Source: Eremophila alpestris peregrina
Taxonomy: Eukaryota; Chordata; Aves; Passeriformes; Alaudidae
Direction of reading: 5' to 3'
Length of the DNA stretch: 64,000 nt
Assembly: GCA_009792885.1 (NCBI GenBank)
Contig: WMCF01000007.1
Location: forward strand, 10,664,278-10,728,277
A program made the translations under genes and the position numbers. Below are positions 1-11,440 of this stretch, piece after piece. Position 1 is the stretch's first letter; every line of letters begins with the position of its first letter. The notes under the pieces are model-generated. The model ran no database searches. It was not told where the DNA came from and saw only the letters and a list, made by a program, of their open reading frames with translations.

Positions 1-1559
1 AGCAGGGGCACTAGAATTGGGTACTGGAGCTCTAACTGTTGTTTTGTTTGAAAATGCTAGCAATATTTTTACAGTAACCATGTATCAATGTGACTACAGC
101 TTTGGTGCAAAGGGACAAGGAGTACTGCCAAAATGAGGAGACAGACAGCCTTCTGTAGAGATGGCTCACAATCTGCAGGCTAACACAAAAGAAAATTGTG
201 TTCTGTTTGTGTGGTGGATGAGCCTGGTTCTACACATGGCACCTTCAGTTTCCCTGCTGGGGGTCTTGGCTATATATAAGGTTGAGGTTGGTGTTTTGGG
301 GAAAGAGTGAGGTGCATCCACCCTGAAGTCTGCTAAGCTATATCACAGGAGGCTGATGTGGGTTCCCTATTCCATCCTGGACCCATGAGCTTGTAGGGAG
401 ACAGGGAGGGAAGGAGTTACAGAGAAGGATTACACATTTGAGAAAGGGTGAGCAGTGCTAGGAGGGGCACTGGGGCTGTATCCATAGCTAACATGCCAGC
501 CTCTGGCACCAGGTACTCTTAGTTTCTTTTCATTGTCCTTGGACGTTTCTGATCAGCTGGGAAATAACAAATGCCCTTATTAAATAATCATTACTGTGTG
601 TCAACAGTTGTGGGGGGGTGATGAGAAACAAACAGCATTTTGTTCCTCCCCTCCCCCAAGAGACCCAATATAAAATTGCATAGATCACAGTGGGCAAAGG
701 CCCTTGTGCTTAGCATAGGCTGAATGCTCCTCTGTCTAAATACTTTCTTCTGATGGCTGCACACAGTACCATGCCTCTAGAAGATGCTGGAGCTTCTAAG
801 CCTCATTATTACTGTCTGAATGCATGTAACAGTGCAACCAGTGTTCACTTCCCTTTGCCACAGCAGTCTTGCTGTGTGGAGCCCTCCTCCACAGCATGGC
901 ATTCCTCTGCCAGACACACAGTTCTCAGAGGAATAGTGGTTTCACTTCCTGAGATTAACTGGGGGAATGTGGATTTGGGTGGAAAAGCTAAAGATAATAC
1001 TTTGCTTTTCTTGTTTAGCACACTGTGTTCTCCTCTTAAAGGCCAAAATGTGGGATCTTTCCTCTCCAGAGGAGAAGGCTAGATACCAGTAGTACAGTTT
1101 TAATCAATAGCCACAGAAAGATACCAAAGAGCAGTTTCATCCTACTTAGCACAGCACAAGGAGCTGGGTCCTGTGTAAGAGATTTAATTTTGCTATTTTA
1201 TATGCAGGGTTGGTCTGTGCTGAAATATAAGCCACCATCACTTCCTCTGCAATGCTGCAGGTGTCACCAGTGGCAGAAATGCTGCTTTCATGTTGGTTTA
1301 CACTCTGAACTCCTGACTGAACTGAATCCTGCAAAGTCCAGATTTTCTTCCTCTTATGACTCCAGGACTGCCCCAAAACACATGCACTAAGAACTAGTGG
1401 AATAGAAAGCACCCTGATGTACTGAAATCTGAGTTAGTGGACTTGATACCATCCTCAGCTTAAGAAATGCAAAAGCTGTAGGAGAATTAGTGCCCCAGTT
1501 TTGAGTGCTGGTGAGTTCCTCAAGTGAATAAATTTTTTTACTATTTCCTTTTATTGTAG
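1..1559 (+). other. OCIAD2: OCIAD2 intron (3' part)
   Basis: This is intronic sequence leading to the acceptor at 1558-1559, which has a T-rich tract before TTGTAG. I looked for the preceding OCIA exon, which should carry an E-S-F-W-like motif and the first membrane segment, and found none. It must lie to the left of the window. The open frames here (for example 753-1082) lack homology and splice support. No repeat family was recognised. Confidence 0.7.
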
Positions 1560-1607
1560 GCATTTTCTCAGCAAGCCCAAGATTTGGTCCATACCCCAAG
1601 ATGGCAA
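1560..1607 (+). CDS. OCIAD2: OCIAD2 coding exon (48 bp)
   Basis: The acceptor is TTGTAG and the donor GCAA|GTAAGT. The exon is entered in phase 1 and left in phase 1, and encodes the stretch ending RFGPYPKMA. The paralogous OCIAD1 exon 4 (24965-25012) is also 48 bp with the same phases. Confidence 0.9.
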
Positions 1608-4003
1608 GTAAGTTGTACCCAATTCTGAAAGGAAAGAAACGGTTCTTTACAGGCAATATGCAGACCTTAGATGCATTTCTCTGAATTTCTTTCCAAAATC
1701 TTCTCTTTTTTTGGAATTTATATGTTACCCCATCAGATTAGGAAATCAGATTTCTGATGTGTTTAAAAATTAATGTATGAAACAAAATTGTTCTAATGTA
1801 AATATTTTCAGTAGTAGTTTATATTTATGTAATGCAATCTCTCACATTGGTATAAACTCTAGTCTCCACTTCGTTTTATAAATTATGTCTCATATTAGCT
1901 TCATTGATCAGCTGTGCTTGGCAGATTGCACAACTTATGGTTTCAAGAAGTCATGATATTATAATATATAAAATCGTATGATCCTTTTCATGGGTTTATT
2001 TGATTGATCTCAACTGTCTAATTCAGAACCATGGACTGATAAAGAAAACAGATAAAAGCACAGAAACTGTACTGTACACTGAGGTGGCTTGTAAATTATA
2101 AGAAATTAAATTGATTCCCTCTTTAGCAGAAATTCATCAGGAAATCAAGGACATTAAAGTACTCTTCTATTCTGATCCTAGTGAGTGAAAGCCACAGTGT
2201 AACAGTATGGCAAGCTGATATTCTAGCTCCTTAGAAGGCCAGAAAAGTTTGTGTTAGAAGTGTGATCATTACAAGTAAACCATGGTGTGCAATCAAAGGC
2301 AAGAATAGTTAGTGCTGACATTGTGAATTAATTTTGTTTTCTATAATCTGTTCCTCTAAATATTATATCCTTTTCCTGTATGCAGGAATAATATGTCCTT
2401 TTTCTGTATCAATTATTTTGGACCAGTTGCTCTCTCTCAAGATAGGTAACCAGTTTTCAGTAGTCATAGAATTCCCCCCTGTAAACCCTGTATAATTTCA
2501 CATGTGTTTGTGATGTGTTCTGAGAAGATGTACACAATTTGTTATGAGATTTAAATGGAGCCTATAGCACACTCCTGATTTAAGCTGTTGTGTTAACAAT
2601 GTTTTATCTGTCTCTGTAGTTGCTGGTGTCTTGGGTTTTGCCATTGGAAAGATGTCATACATGGGAGAATGCCGAAAGAAGTTTCAGAAAATTGGTATTG
2701 CACCATTTGGTCCACAACAAAAAAGGTCTGTGCTTATTTAAATTATTAAGCCTAGATCAAAATAGTCTAAAATACACTAAAAATTATATGCAGCAAAACT
2801 ATGAATTTAAATTCTTCGATTAGATGCTGAGGTACTAATTATAGTCTTGGGCTATATATTGCAGTATTAGAAACTACTACACATTCTTCAGAAAATGCAA
2901 ATTAAACTTACTGTAATACCTGTTACTAGGATAACCATGATTTAAATTAAATTATTGTACTTCTGGTGTGATGTGACAACAGTTACTCATTCTCTTTTCA
3001 TCTAGTATCATATTGCTAAGATTGTCCATGCTATCGCTTTGATCCTTTGAGTCTTCCTTTGGAACATACCAAATATGCTACAGACTTTTTCATAATGTTC
3101 TCATATTTTAACAACAATGTAAATCTCAGCCCATACTCTAGCCTCCCTCTCCTCTGTGGCTTTGCCCAACCTTGTGCTGTCAGCCCAAACCATGAAGAGC
3201 ACAAACTGAGAGGGTGCTTGTTCCACCTTGCACATCTGACCATAAGATCTCAATGGCTGACTTCTGTCACCTGGTGTCTCCATGTTTTAGTCATTGTTCT
3301 CTCAACTTCACATAAAGTACTCCTTCACATCAAATCACACTCTGACTGCCTTCCCAGCTCCTCCTTCAGCTGCCTGTTACACTCTCCATTCTCAGTATGG
3401 CTTCTAGTAGAAACCTTTCACTCGCAAAACACATTTCCAAAAATCCCATCCAAAAAACCATTCTCCTTTGTCTTGCCACATCTTTCCCCCAGACCAGCAT
3501 GAGCTTTTATGCCTATAAAAATGCCAGACTGATAATGGGAAGCTTCTTCATTGTCCATCTATTTCTCTACTTTCTTCCTCCACATAGCAAAGTATATACT
3601 TGGTATTACACTGAAGTGTTATGCACCTTACTCCTAGCTCAGTTTGCCCATAGGTACAATGTCAAGGATTGTCTTTTGCTGCTTAGAAAATCCTGTTATA
3701 TTTTGACAATTGCTAGAAGGAGTACTTAATACTAATTAATGGGCATTATTGGCAGAGACATTTAGATATTCATATTTTGCAGTTTATATCCCATATTACA
3801 AAAATTTGGGAATACAGGCAAGAGATTACTTCTTCAAGAGCTTTTGCCATCATGCTATATGGTTGAAGAATTGTGCTGGATTTCTTCTAATACAATGTTT
3901 TATTTGCTTTCAACATTGTAGGCATTGTCATCATGCTTGCAAAGAATGTAAAGCAAAATTGGCATCAAATGAGAGAGAAGGTTCAGTTCCTTCAGCATCT
4001 TAG
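1560..4003 (+). CDS. OCIAD2: OCIA domain-containing protein 2, three 3'-terminal coding exons (partial gene)
   Basis: Exons 1560-1607, 2620-2725 and 3922-4003 join in frame to give the C-terminal 79 residues and a TAG stop; the N-terminal part lies left of the window. The product contains RFGPYPKMA, then a Gly-rich segment with G-K-M-S-Y followed by a Cys and a basic helix, then GPQQKRHC and a C-terminus ending in PSAS. This resembles human OCIAD2, which has RFGSLPKVA, GKVSYIGVC, GPQHNRHC and QPSAS at the same places. Intron phases are 1, 1 and 2. In mammals OCIAD2 is a mitochondrial inner-membrane paralogue of OCIAD1, linked to respiratory complex assembly and STAT3 signalling (literature). 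The gene converges on OCIAD1 (minus strand), as in human. It is assigned to OCIAD2 rather than OCIAD1 because of the short Cys/Lys-rich tail and the ending. Confidence 0.93.
1608..2619 (+). other. OCIAD2: OCIAD2 intron
   Basis: AT-rich intron between two supported exons, bounded by GTAAGT and TCTCTGTAG. No other feature seen. Confidence 0.85.
2620..2725 (+). CDS. OCIAD2: OCIAD2 coding exon (106 bp)
   Basis: The acceptor is TCTCTGTAG and the donor AAAAG|GTCTGT (weak at +3 and +4). It is entered in phase 1 and left in phase 2. It encodes the second hydrophobic OCIA segment (AGVLGFAIGKMSY), the following basic helix and GPQQK. The phases match OCIAD1 exon 5 (22158-22287). Confidence 0.92.
2726..3921 (+). 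other. OCIAD2: OCIAD2 last intron
   Basis: Intron ending in CATTGTAG. It contains a pyrimidine-rich stretch around 3120-3500 that opens several reading frames (such as 3047-3502), none of which looks like protein. No repeat recognised. Confidence 0.85.
3922..4003 (+). CDS. OCIAD2: OCIAD2 terminal coding exon
   Basis: The exon begins in phase 2, completing the Arg codon, then reads HCHHACKECKAK and ends PSAS with TAG at 4001-4003. Human OCIAD2 has a comparable Cys-rich tail with the same ending. The 28 codons, including the stop, fit the family length. Confidence 0.92.
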
Positions 4004-5374
4004 TCCCAGGTAGGCGACCTTGTAAATTTTTTTTTTTAAATCTCATCTTATTTTCCATGTTGAATGGTATTCTTCTTTTGAACAATATAGCAAAAATCAC
4101 AGATTTTAATAATGGATCAAAATCCAAGCATTATTCAAGGAAATAGTCTGTATCTGTAATTTCTGATTAATTTTGTTTCTGAATTTTTACATTACATACC
4201 TTTCATGCTAATTTTAAATCTCCGATCCCTGTGGAAGTTTTTTTAGCTGTAGCTGATTATTGCTGATTGACCTAAGTGGAATTAATTTGGATTGACTGCT
4301 TGTATTAAATACAACTTCTTTCCATTTCCAGCTTGTTTTACTTAAGAATCAAATAATTATGAATTATGGTGATATTTAGAAATGCATTGAAATATTGAGG
4401 GCTAAAAGCAGACACAGCTGGGTGTGGGTTTTTTGCATTCAGTCCTACAATTAGGCTAGAGCCTTAGTGGGGGGAAGCATGATAGTGGTGCAAGAGCAGC
4501 CTGCTGTGGTGGGCAGGGGACATGGCTCACGTGGTGTTCTCACCCCAGAAAGGGGGAAGTTCCCTCTGTGAAAAAGGAGGGTTTACAGGGTAGAAGGTAG
4601 GGGAGTGTTTAAAAGGACTTGCACTCTATGAAAAATGGGCCAGCAGCAGGGCTTCTTAAGAAAGCTTTCACACTTGCTGCTTGTGGTAAGCTGGCCTACA
4701 TTTCTCACAGGCAGGAGAATGTGTGAAAGTGTTTGCAAATAGCTTGGCTGCCTGCAGGAGAGGAGAGCAGAGGGCCTGTTTGAAATGCTGCCATGGGGCT
4801 TTGTACAGCTAGGAACAGAAGCCTGACGCAGAAATTGTTGGGTTGAGTCTAGCATATATTATGTAGGAATTTAGACAAGGATATTGGTAATGGTCCCTTT
4901 CTTACTCTAAAGTGTACACTCACAGACAGCCTGTAAGGAGGAATATCCTATCAGAACCTGTTTACTTGCCCAGAAGAGAGATTTTGATGGACTATGCAAC
5001 AATACATTGTGGCAGCAAGGATTGAAAAGAGTTTTCAGAGTCCTTAAAGAAGCCATTAGAATAAAGTCCTGATTTTAATCAACTTTGCCACTGGTTCAGC
5101 ATTTTATATCAAGTGCTGCAAGTGCTCAGCCACTAGCAGAAAATGCCCTTTGGCTTAGGCTCACTAATAGGGCTGTGCCAAAAGAAGCAGTGCTTCTCTT
5201 GTGCCAGCTATAGAGATGGTGAATGAGCTGGCCCTCCAGACCAGCTCTCTGCTCTAGTTTGGTATGAGGACAGGGGTAAAAAATGCCCCAAAACTTTCTG
5301 AAGGGTTTCTTGCTAGTGCCAGCATGAAGGAGGGAGTGAGCCAGACTTAGATAACTCTGAATAAATAACACTCT
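4004..5374 (+). other. OCIAD2: OCIAD2 3' UTR and downstream sequence; candidate poly(A) signals
   Basis: No reading frame of interest. Candidate polyadenylation signals are ATTAAA at 4304-4309 and the canonical AATAAA at 5360-5365. Which one is used cannot be told from sequence alone. The tract from 4440 to 4860 is GC-richer than its surroundings but matches no repeat I know. Confidence 0.4.
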
Positions 5375-5401
5375 ATAGGTGCTAAATCCATTAGCACCTA
5401 T
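5375..5401. repeat. Perfect inverted repeat, 11-bp arms, 5-base loop
   Basis: The left arm is ATAGGTGCTAA at 5375-5385, the loop ATCCA, and the right arm TTAGCACCTAT at 5391-5401, an exact reverse complement. It would fold into a stable stem-loop in RNA from either strand. It lies 10 bases after an AATAAA. No function is known. Confidence 0.8.
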
Positions 5402-7307
5402 GAGCTTAATTAACCTCTTGCAATACTGTGCTGATTAACTGCTTTTGAAGAGCTTGTATTAAATAAATGCTTATGTAGGCTCACTTATTTCAAATAAGGA
5501 CCCCAAAGCATATTTAATTGAGAATGGTCACTTACCAGCAATTACCTGTGTAGGGGAATCAAATATTTATTGTGGGATTTACCTCTGCTGTTTGTCAAAG
5601 CTGCAGCTTGCTGAATCTCCAATTCAAACACGTTTTATTTTTCAGCCTTCCTCTGTGAGCTGACAGTATTTTTTCTGGTGTGCAAGTACCAATTAGCTTT
5701 TAAATAAATTCCAGATTGTCACAAATACAAAAGAGCCTTGCAGCTTTTTGAGGGGAAGAACACAGGGTGCCACGGGCCCCTCTCCTTGGTTTTTTCCTGA
5801 AATGGGTCCTGATATTTCTGCTGTGGAACCTGTTCTCTCCTCCAGCTCACATGTTCATCAAAGACCTTGATTGCTGCACATTTTACCAGCAGCTTAGGTC
5901 TTCTTGTTTGGTTTATAAAAGGGCTTGAAAGCATAGTCAGCAACTTAGTTTGAAAACAAACGTAAGGTAAGTGTATTTCTTTCAAGTTTTAATTGCTGTA
6001 ATGAAAAAGCCATTATATTTGGGCCAGTGTGGTATTTTGAATTTGCCAGAACTCAATTTTGATGGATGGATTTTAGAAACTTAGGAAAAGAAGTACTGAA
6101 ACATTGTTGTTTTCTGTATTGTTAAACCTCTCCTGTTTCAATAAAAATGCTTAATTTAGCATGCTGTGCTCTAAAAATGTGCAGAACTGCTGAGCACACC
6201 TTGCAAAGCACATGGTGCAAGCTCTGGCAGTACCTAGGAAGACCACCAAGATAAAATTGTATTCATGTTTAGGAGTCCAAAGGTAATGTCTTTTATCCTC
6301 AGGGACTCTGGAATGTTCTCAGAGAAACCACCAAGAAGCTCCACATTTCATGTAGAAAGCAAGGTGGCACTCACATAAACAGATCCTTTTATTCTGTTTA
6401 CAGATGTGGTGAACGTGATAGAAACCTTATGGACCATCTTCTTTCAAGGCACTTTCCTGTAGACTAGAAATAATAATTTTGTGATTCTCTCTTAGATTTG
6501 GTATAAATTCACTTATTTGAAATAGTTGCTTATTGTTACTTAGTTCTGTTTGTACTAAATACCAATTTTTGAAATGCACTTTTTGAAATACACTCCTCTC
6601 TTTCCAGCATGTGTTGGTTTATTTTCCTCTCTTCAGTGCAATTTAGCTCTCAGTGCTGAAAAATTACATTTGTCTAGTGTATTTAGATGCTGGCAACACT
6701 TTGTGTAACAGACAAAGTGGTTTTTATGTTGGACTGTTTGTCTGTGTCAAATGGAAAGGGTGTGAGATGTTTAAATGGTTTGCACAGTGAAGCAGCTGTT
6801 CAATCTCTGAGCTGACCCCTTGGTTATGGAGTACTTTAGGAGTACCAAATTCAGGGTATTGTGAGACTGCACTTACTGTGCTGAACCAAATTCCAAAAAG
6901 CCAGTTTTACACAAAGGTCTGCTTTGCCAGGGATACCAAAAGTTTGTGTCACATTCATGAACAAGAACTCATAATATTTTGCAACAGTTTATAGTTGCAC
7001 AAAATCTGAGGCCACCAGATGCTGAGCAAACTCCAAACCTAGATGGCACATGTTCTCTACAAATAGCAGGACACACAATCTTCCATGAAACATCTCAGGA
7101 AATCAAAAGCAGGCACTTCCCCTAAACACAATGATGGCTTTCACATGGAAATAAGTGCACAGCTACTGAGAAGTTTGGGCTTTGGTGTCAGTCAATGAAG
7201 GCTGTCTTCTGTGGGCTTTTTCTCTTTGCCTTCATACTATGCCTATGGTTAGTGCCCCTCTTTTGAGCTAGCTTCTGTGGGCATCTTTACCTGGGCATCT
7301 TTATTAG
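5402..7307. other. Intergenic sequence
   Basis: AT-rich single-copy-looking sequence between the convergent OCIAD2 and OCIAD1 genes. No exon, RNA gene or repeat family was recognised. Confidence 0.6.
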
Positions 7308-7438
7308 TATACTTTTATACTTGGTGTTTAGCCTCTTGAATTCTTGTGCTACTAAGAACTCCTGTCTCAACAGGGGCTTCAGTTTTACACTTGCTACTTT
7401 TCTATGGTATTTTCCCACAGCACTTTCAGTTGGAGTCA
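7308..7438 (+). repeat. 131-bp direct duplication, copy A
   Basis: This copy matches 7645-7775 at an offset of 337 bases with about three mismatches over 131 bp. The homology begins at TATACTTTT and ends at GGAGTCA. The unit does not resemble any bird repeat family I know, so it looks like a local duplication. Confidence 0.92.
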
Positions 7439-7644
7439 AGCAAAATACATAGTGTGGAAAAATATAATGTAACTATTAATTGGTTAGGAAACACAAAAGA
7501 CATTCTGGATTTGATAAAGTGATTAGATTCCAGTCTCTGATAAAGCACTTGGATGGCCTTTCCTAGCCAAGCAGCCATCAGGCAGAAGGGGAAGGAATGG
7601 TTAGGCTGACTAGCCTCTCTGTTCTTTTCTTTACTATAAGATTT

Positions 7645-7775
7645 TATACTTTTCTACTTGGTGTTTAGCCTCTTGAATTCTTGTGCTACTAAGAACTCCT
7701 GTCTCAACAGGGGCTTCAGTTTTACACTTGCTACTTTTCTATGTTATTTTCCCATAGCACTTTCAGTTGGAGTCA
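7645..7775 (+). repeat. 131-bp direct duplication, copy B
   Basis: Second copy of 7308-7438. The differences seen are A/C near the left end, G/T in the TATGGTATT versus TATGTTATT segment, and C/T in the CCCACAG versus CCCATAG segment. The copies are separated by about 206 bp of unrelated sequence. Confidence 0.92.
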
Positions 7776-10700
7776 GGGATGCACAGCAGTGCTGTGTCAC
7801 AGCTGCTGCAGTGTGCAGGCAGGTGAGCCGTGGAGAGCCTTCCACAGGGGCTCCAGGGACAGGGAGTTACACAACCACAGAGTAGGCAACCTCCTTTGGG
7901 AAAATCATGTCACTGTCATGGGTGTACTGTGATAGCCACCAGAACTTGCATGGTGGCATGTCTGAGCTACTTCCCCTTCATCTGTCATCTGCTGTCAAGA
8001 TAACAGCCAGAAGCTGCAGCTGCAGGTTGGTCGTGCTGGGTTATCTGAGGGAAGCTGCTACACCCAGGGGAGGCCAAGGAGAGTGATGTGTGGGACAGAG
8101 GACCTTGCATGTCAGACTCTCAGAGGTTGTTCTTGTGGTCACTGGTACCTCTTGGGATTACAACTTAGCTACTGAGCTTTGCTTTAAATGTAATTTTGGT
8201 TATTTTTTACTTTCGATTATTTTTCTGTAATAAATATACTGATGCATAAAATTTCGTGTCTCCTTTTTTTCTAACTTTGTTTCCATACTTTGCAGAAAGT
8301 TGATTAGCTAATTGTGTGGCTCTAAGTTCATGAGTTACTGTGATACAGGTATGAAAAAAGGCAGTTTGTGAATCTAAGATGTATTAGCACTAAATTTATG
8401 CATATCCAAGGAAAAATGAGCACAGCTAATGGGCAAACTGTTCTTTTGAAGGTCTTAAAAAGCAGCTGTTTTGTAGTAATTATGTGAAGTTTAATGAGCT
8501 GATCTTTGTTGGCCATTACTATTGTGCATTCCATACAAGCAAATTAAAGAATTTATTTCTAATTGAAGCAGAAGTTGAATACATTTAATTTAGAGGTGAC
8601 TTATCAAAAAAAATAGGGAGAGATTTGAGGTAATCCGTTGCTGCTTCAATTAGAAGGGAAGAAGTCTCCAGGAGGGTAAACAGCTGACCTTACAAAGGTA
8701 AACTAAACTTTTCTTAGTGTTTTCTTACACTGATAATGGGCTGTACATTCCCCTTTGGCAGAAGATGTTACAAAAAGGCTTTAAAAATCCAATGAACTGA
8801 CACAGCTTCCTGTGAGTCATTTGTATCTGGAAAGTTGAACTTGTTTTCTTCACTCAGAGACAAAGGAGTTCAACTGTGTGCTTAGGCATAGCACAGCTTA
8901 AGTGAAGTCCACATACTTGTTAAAATCAGATTAAGAACAAAATACCTCCTTCAGCTGCCATACATACAGAGTGAATAGCTATATATATAAGCCCCTTTAT
9001 GAAATTAGGGCTAGAAAAAGGGTGCAAGAGAAAAGCTATAGTGACATTAACCTCAAACAACTGTAATAGACTGCTTATCTTTGTGGACTTTTGTATTGGC
9101 TATTGGCATTCGTATTACAAATACGGTATTCACTCCAAATTAAAAAAAAAAAAGTGTTTTAGAAGAGAAAGCAATTGCAGGTTGAAAACACCACATTCCT
9201 GTTTAAATCCTTAGTGCCTTAGGTGGACTCTAGGCAAGCCATCTGGTCTATAATTCTCTTCTAAAACTGGGAATGAAAGGGACATGAAAGCTCACTGTCC
9301 AGGTTTTTATAAATCCCATCAAAAACAAGATTTGGGGCTTATTGTATTGTTAGAGAAGAATGAGAGAATAGGGCATGCTGTGTAACAACAGGTAATGGGG
9401 GGAGAGTTCTGGAGTGAACTGGTAAGAAGAGAGCAGGTTCTGGAGCAGGATTTACAAGAGGAGCATGCTGGACCAGGCCCTGTGGGAAAGAAAAAATGGC
9501 AGCATTGCTAACTTGGGAGCAGCAGCCCCTTCCTCATGTCCATTTCTCCCACTGAAAGAGCTGCTGGTAATTTGCCCCACTCACCCAACTTGTTTTTGGC
9601 ATCACACACAAAAAATCTATTTGAGAGGACAAAGAAAAGGGATCCAACTTCTGACATCAGTTTTGCAGTAGTTCCACATCCTTGAAATACTAAGCCACTT
9701 GTGTGGTTTTTTTCATTTTGCTTGTTTGGGGTTTTTTTCCTAGTAAGTCCCTCAAAAAAATAAGGTTCTCCAGGAAAAAAAATGAGACTTCTCAAGGCTG
9801 TCTAAAATTAGAATGTCTGAGAGGGCATTTGGGGATGTATTAGGGAGTATCTGGTCAACATTTTAACAGATAATCTGACAAAGGAAAATACAAGTGTTTC
9901 TTGATGACAAAATTACAGAGCTACAAAAAAAAATCTTCATATGAGAGGCTGACTAATAAGCTTCATAGTCATGCTGCAAAATACTAACTGCATCACACGG
10001 TTTCAAATTACTCTGACTTTTTCAGTACAGGGACCTGGGAGTCATTTTGCATAGTTGCAAGACATAGGATCAGTGGTCTATGACAACCAAAAGGCAAATA
10101 GACCATTAACAATCCCCAGGGAAAAAATAGATTTAGACTATTGACCAATTCTATGGCATGCCCTGGCTTTGAATATTATGGTCCTTCCAGTGTATCTCAC
10201 AAATTGTATAACACAGAGACAGAAACGGGAGAAAGAAAAATTAAAGTAAAAAAGAATTATCAGAAATACAAAGTGGTTTCATCACAAGAGATTAGGTAAC
10301 TTAGTTGAAAGCATCTCAAGGTGAGGAATACTATGTCTGTAAAAGAGTGAAAGATGAATAGGGAGCATGTAGTTGCTGCACTCAGTGAAATCAGCTTTAA
10401 ATCAAATAGAAAAGAAACTCTGCTTTACACAGCGCAATTCAATCAGGGGCATTCTTACCACAGGATAAGGTAGAAGCAAACAAAACAGCTTCAAGAGACA
10501 TGACCCACACAGAGGCTTGGCTGCAGAACACCTGCATTTGCATGATCCAAATGCAGCCTTTGTGTCAGGAACTGGCACAGCTCTGGCCAGTGTGGGAGAC
10601 AGGGTGACCATCACAGTGATTCTTACCTCCTTACAGCTATTGAAAAACCAAGTTAAGAGCCTTGCCAAAGGAATGAAACCCCAGGCAGGTCATATCTAGA

Positions 10701-11214
10701 AATGGAGACTGAAACATCTTCGTGCGCAGAAAGCACAAAATTCACCATTCCTGAGAAAACACACCTTTAAACTATTTTTATTAAAGTATAGTGGCTTCCT
10801 CTGCAGATGAAGGGTGAGAAAGAACTAAGGGTGGTAATGGATGCTTTTCCCATTGTCTTTGGCATTCAGATAGTTTGAGAGCAATGGCACTTCCAACTTG
10901 TTGCACAGAAAAACCCCACTCATCCAAACTTTGAAATGTTTCTCATGATCTGTGAATGTTTTGAACTTTCTGCAGCCTGTGCTGAGGCACATCAGCAAGC
11001 TCAGGTATTTCAGAGCGAGAGATCTTTTACACTTCCTCACAGAGGCACATTTTAAACTTGTCCTTCACTCAGTCAGCTGGAGGCTGAGGTCTGCCAGGGC
11101 TGGGCTGGACATGCCCAAGCGTACTTCCTGCACTGTCACATCTGTGGTACTTACAGGAAACCTTTCCCAGCAGCAAACGCTTGCCATTTACTCGCTCCCA
11201 TTCTCCTGCTTATC
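7776..11214. other. Intergenic sequence
   Basis: No gene or known repeat recognised. It contains a short hairpin (CGTATT-ACA-AATACG near 9109) and ordinary A and T runs. Open frames here are short and unsupported. Confidence 0.6.
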
Positions 11215-11440
11215 TCCACGGATCCAGCAGATCCCAGTGCCGTGCCAGGCGCGGAGCCTGCCCGTGTGTCACGCTGCACAGCTGGCAGCTGTGGCCGCGG
11301 GTCAGAGCAGCTCCGGCAACCCGGCTCCCTCCGTGCTCCCCCCCGCCCTGCCCGGCACTGCGGGACTGGCGCGGCCCGCGGCTCCCGCTCGCAGCGCAGC
11401 CCCACAGCGGGCTGACACAGCGGCTTTTCTGCTGTGAGTG
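11215..11440. promoter_or_regulatory. Isolated CpG-rich patch between OCIAD2 and OCIAD1
   Basis: About 225 bp of sharply GC- and CpG-rich sequence stands alone in AT-rich DNA, far from the 5' end of either neighbouring gene. A good splice donor (GCT|GTGAGT, GT at 11434) lies at its right edge on the plus strand. It could be a promoter and first exon of an unannotated noncoding RNA, an enhancer, or a GC-rich repeat remnant. The overlapping reading frames on both strands are explained by base composition. Confidence 0.4.

Noticed and set aside
3047..3502. 151-codon plus-strand frame in the OCIAD2 intron
   Set aside because: It sits in a pyrimidine-rich stretch and resembles no protein; the gene is spliced across it.
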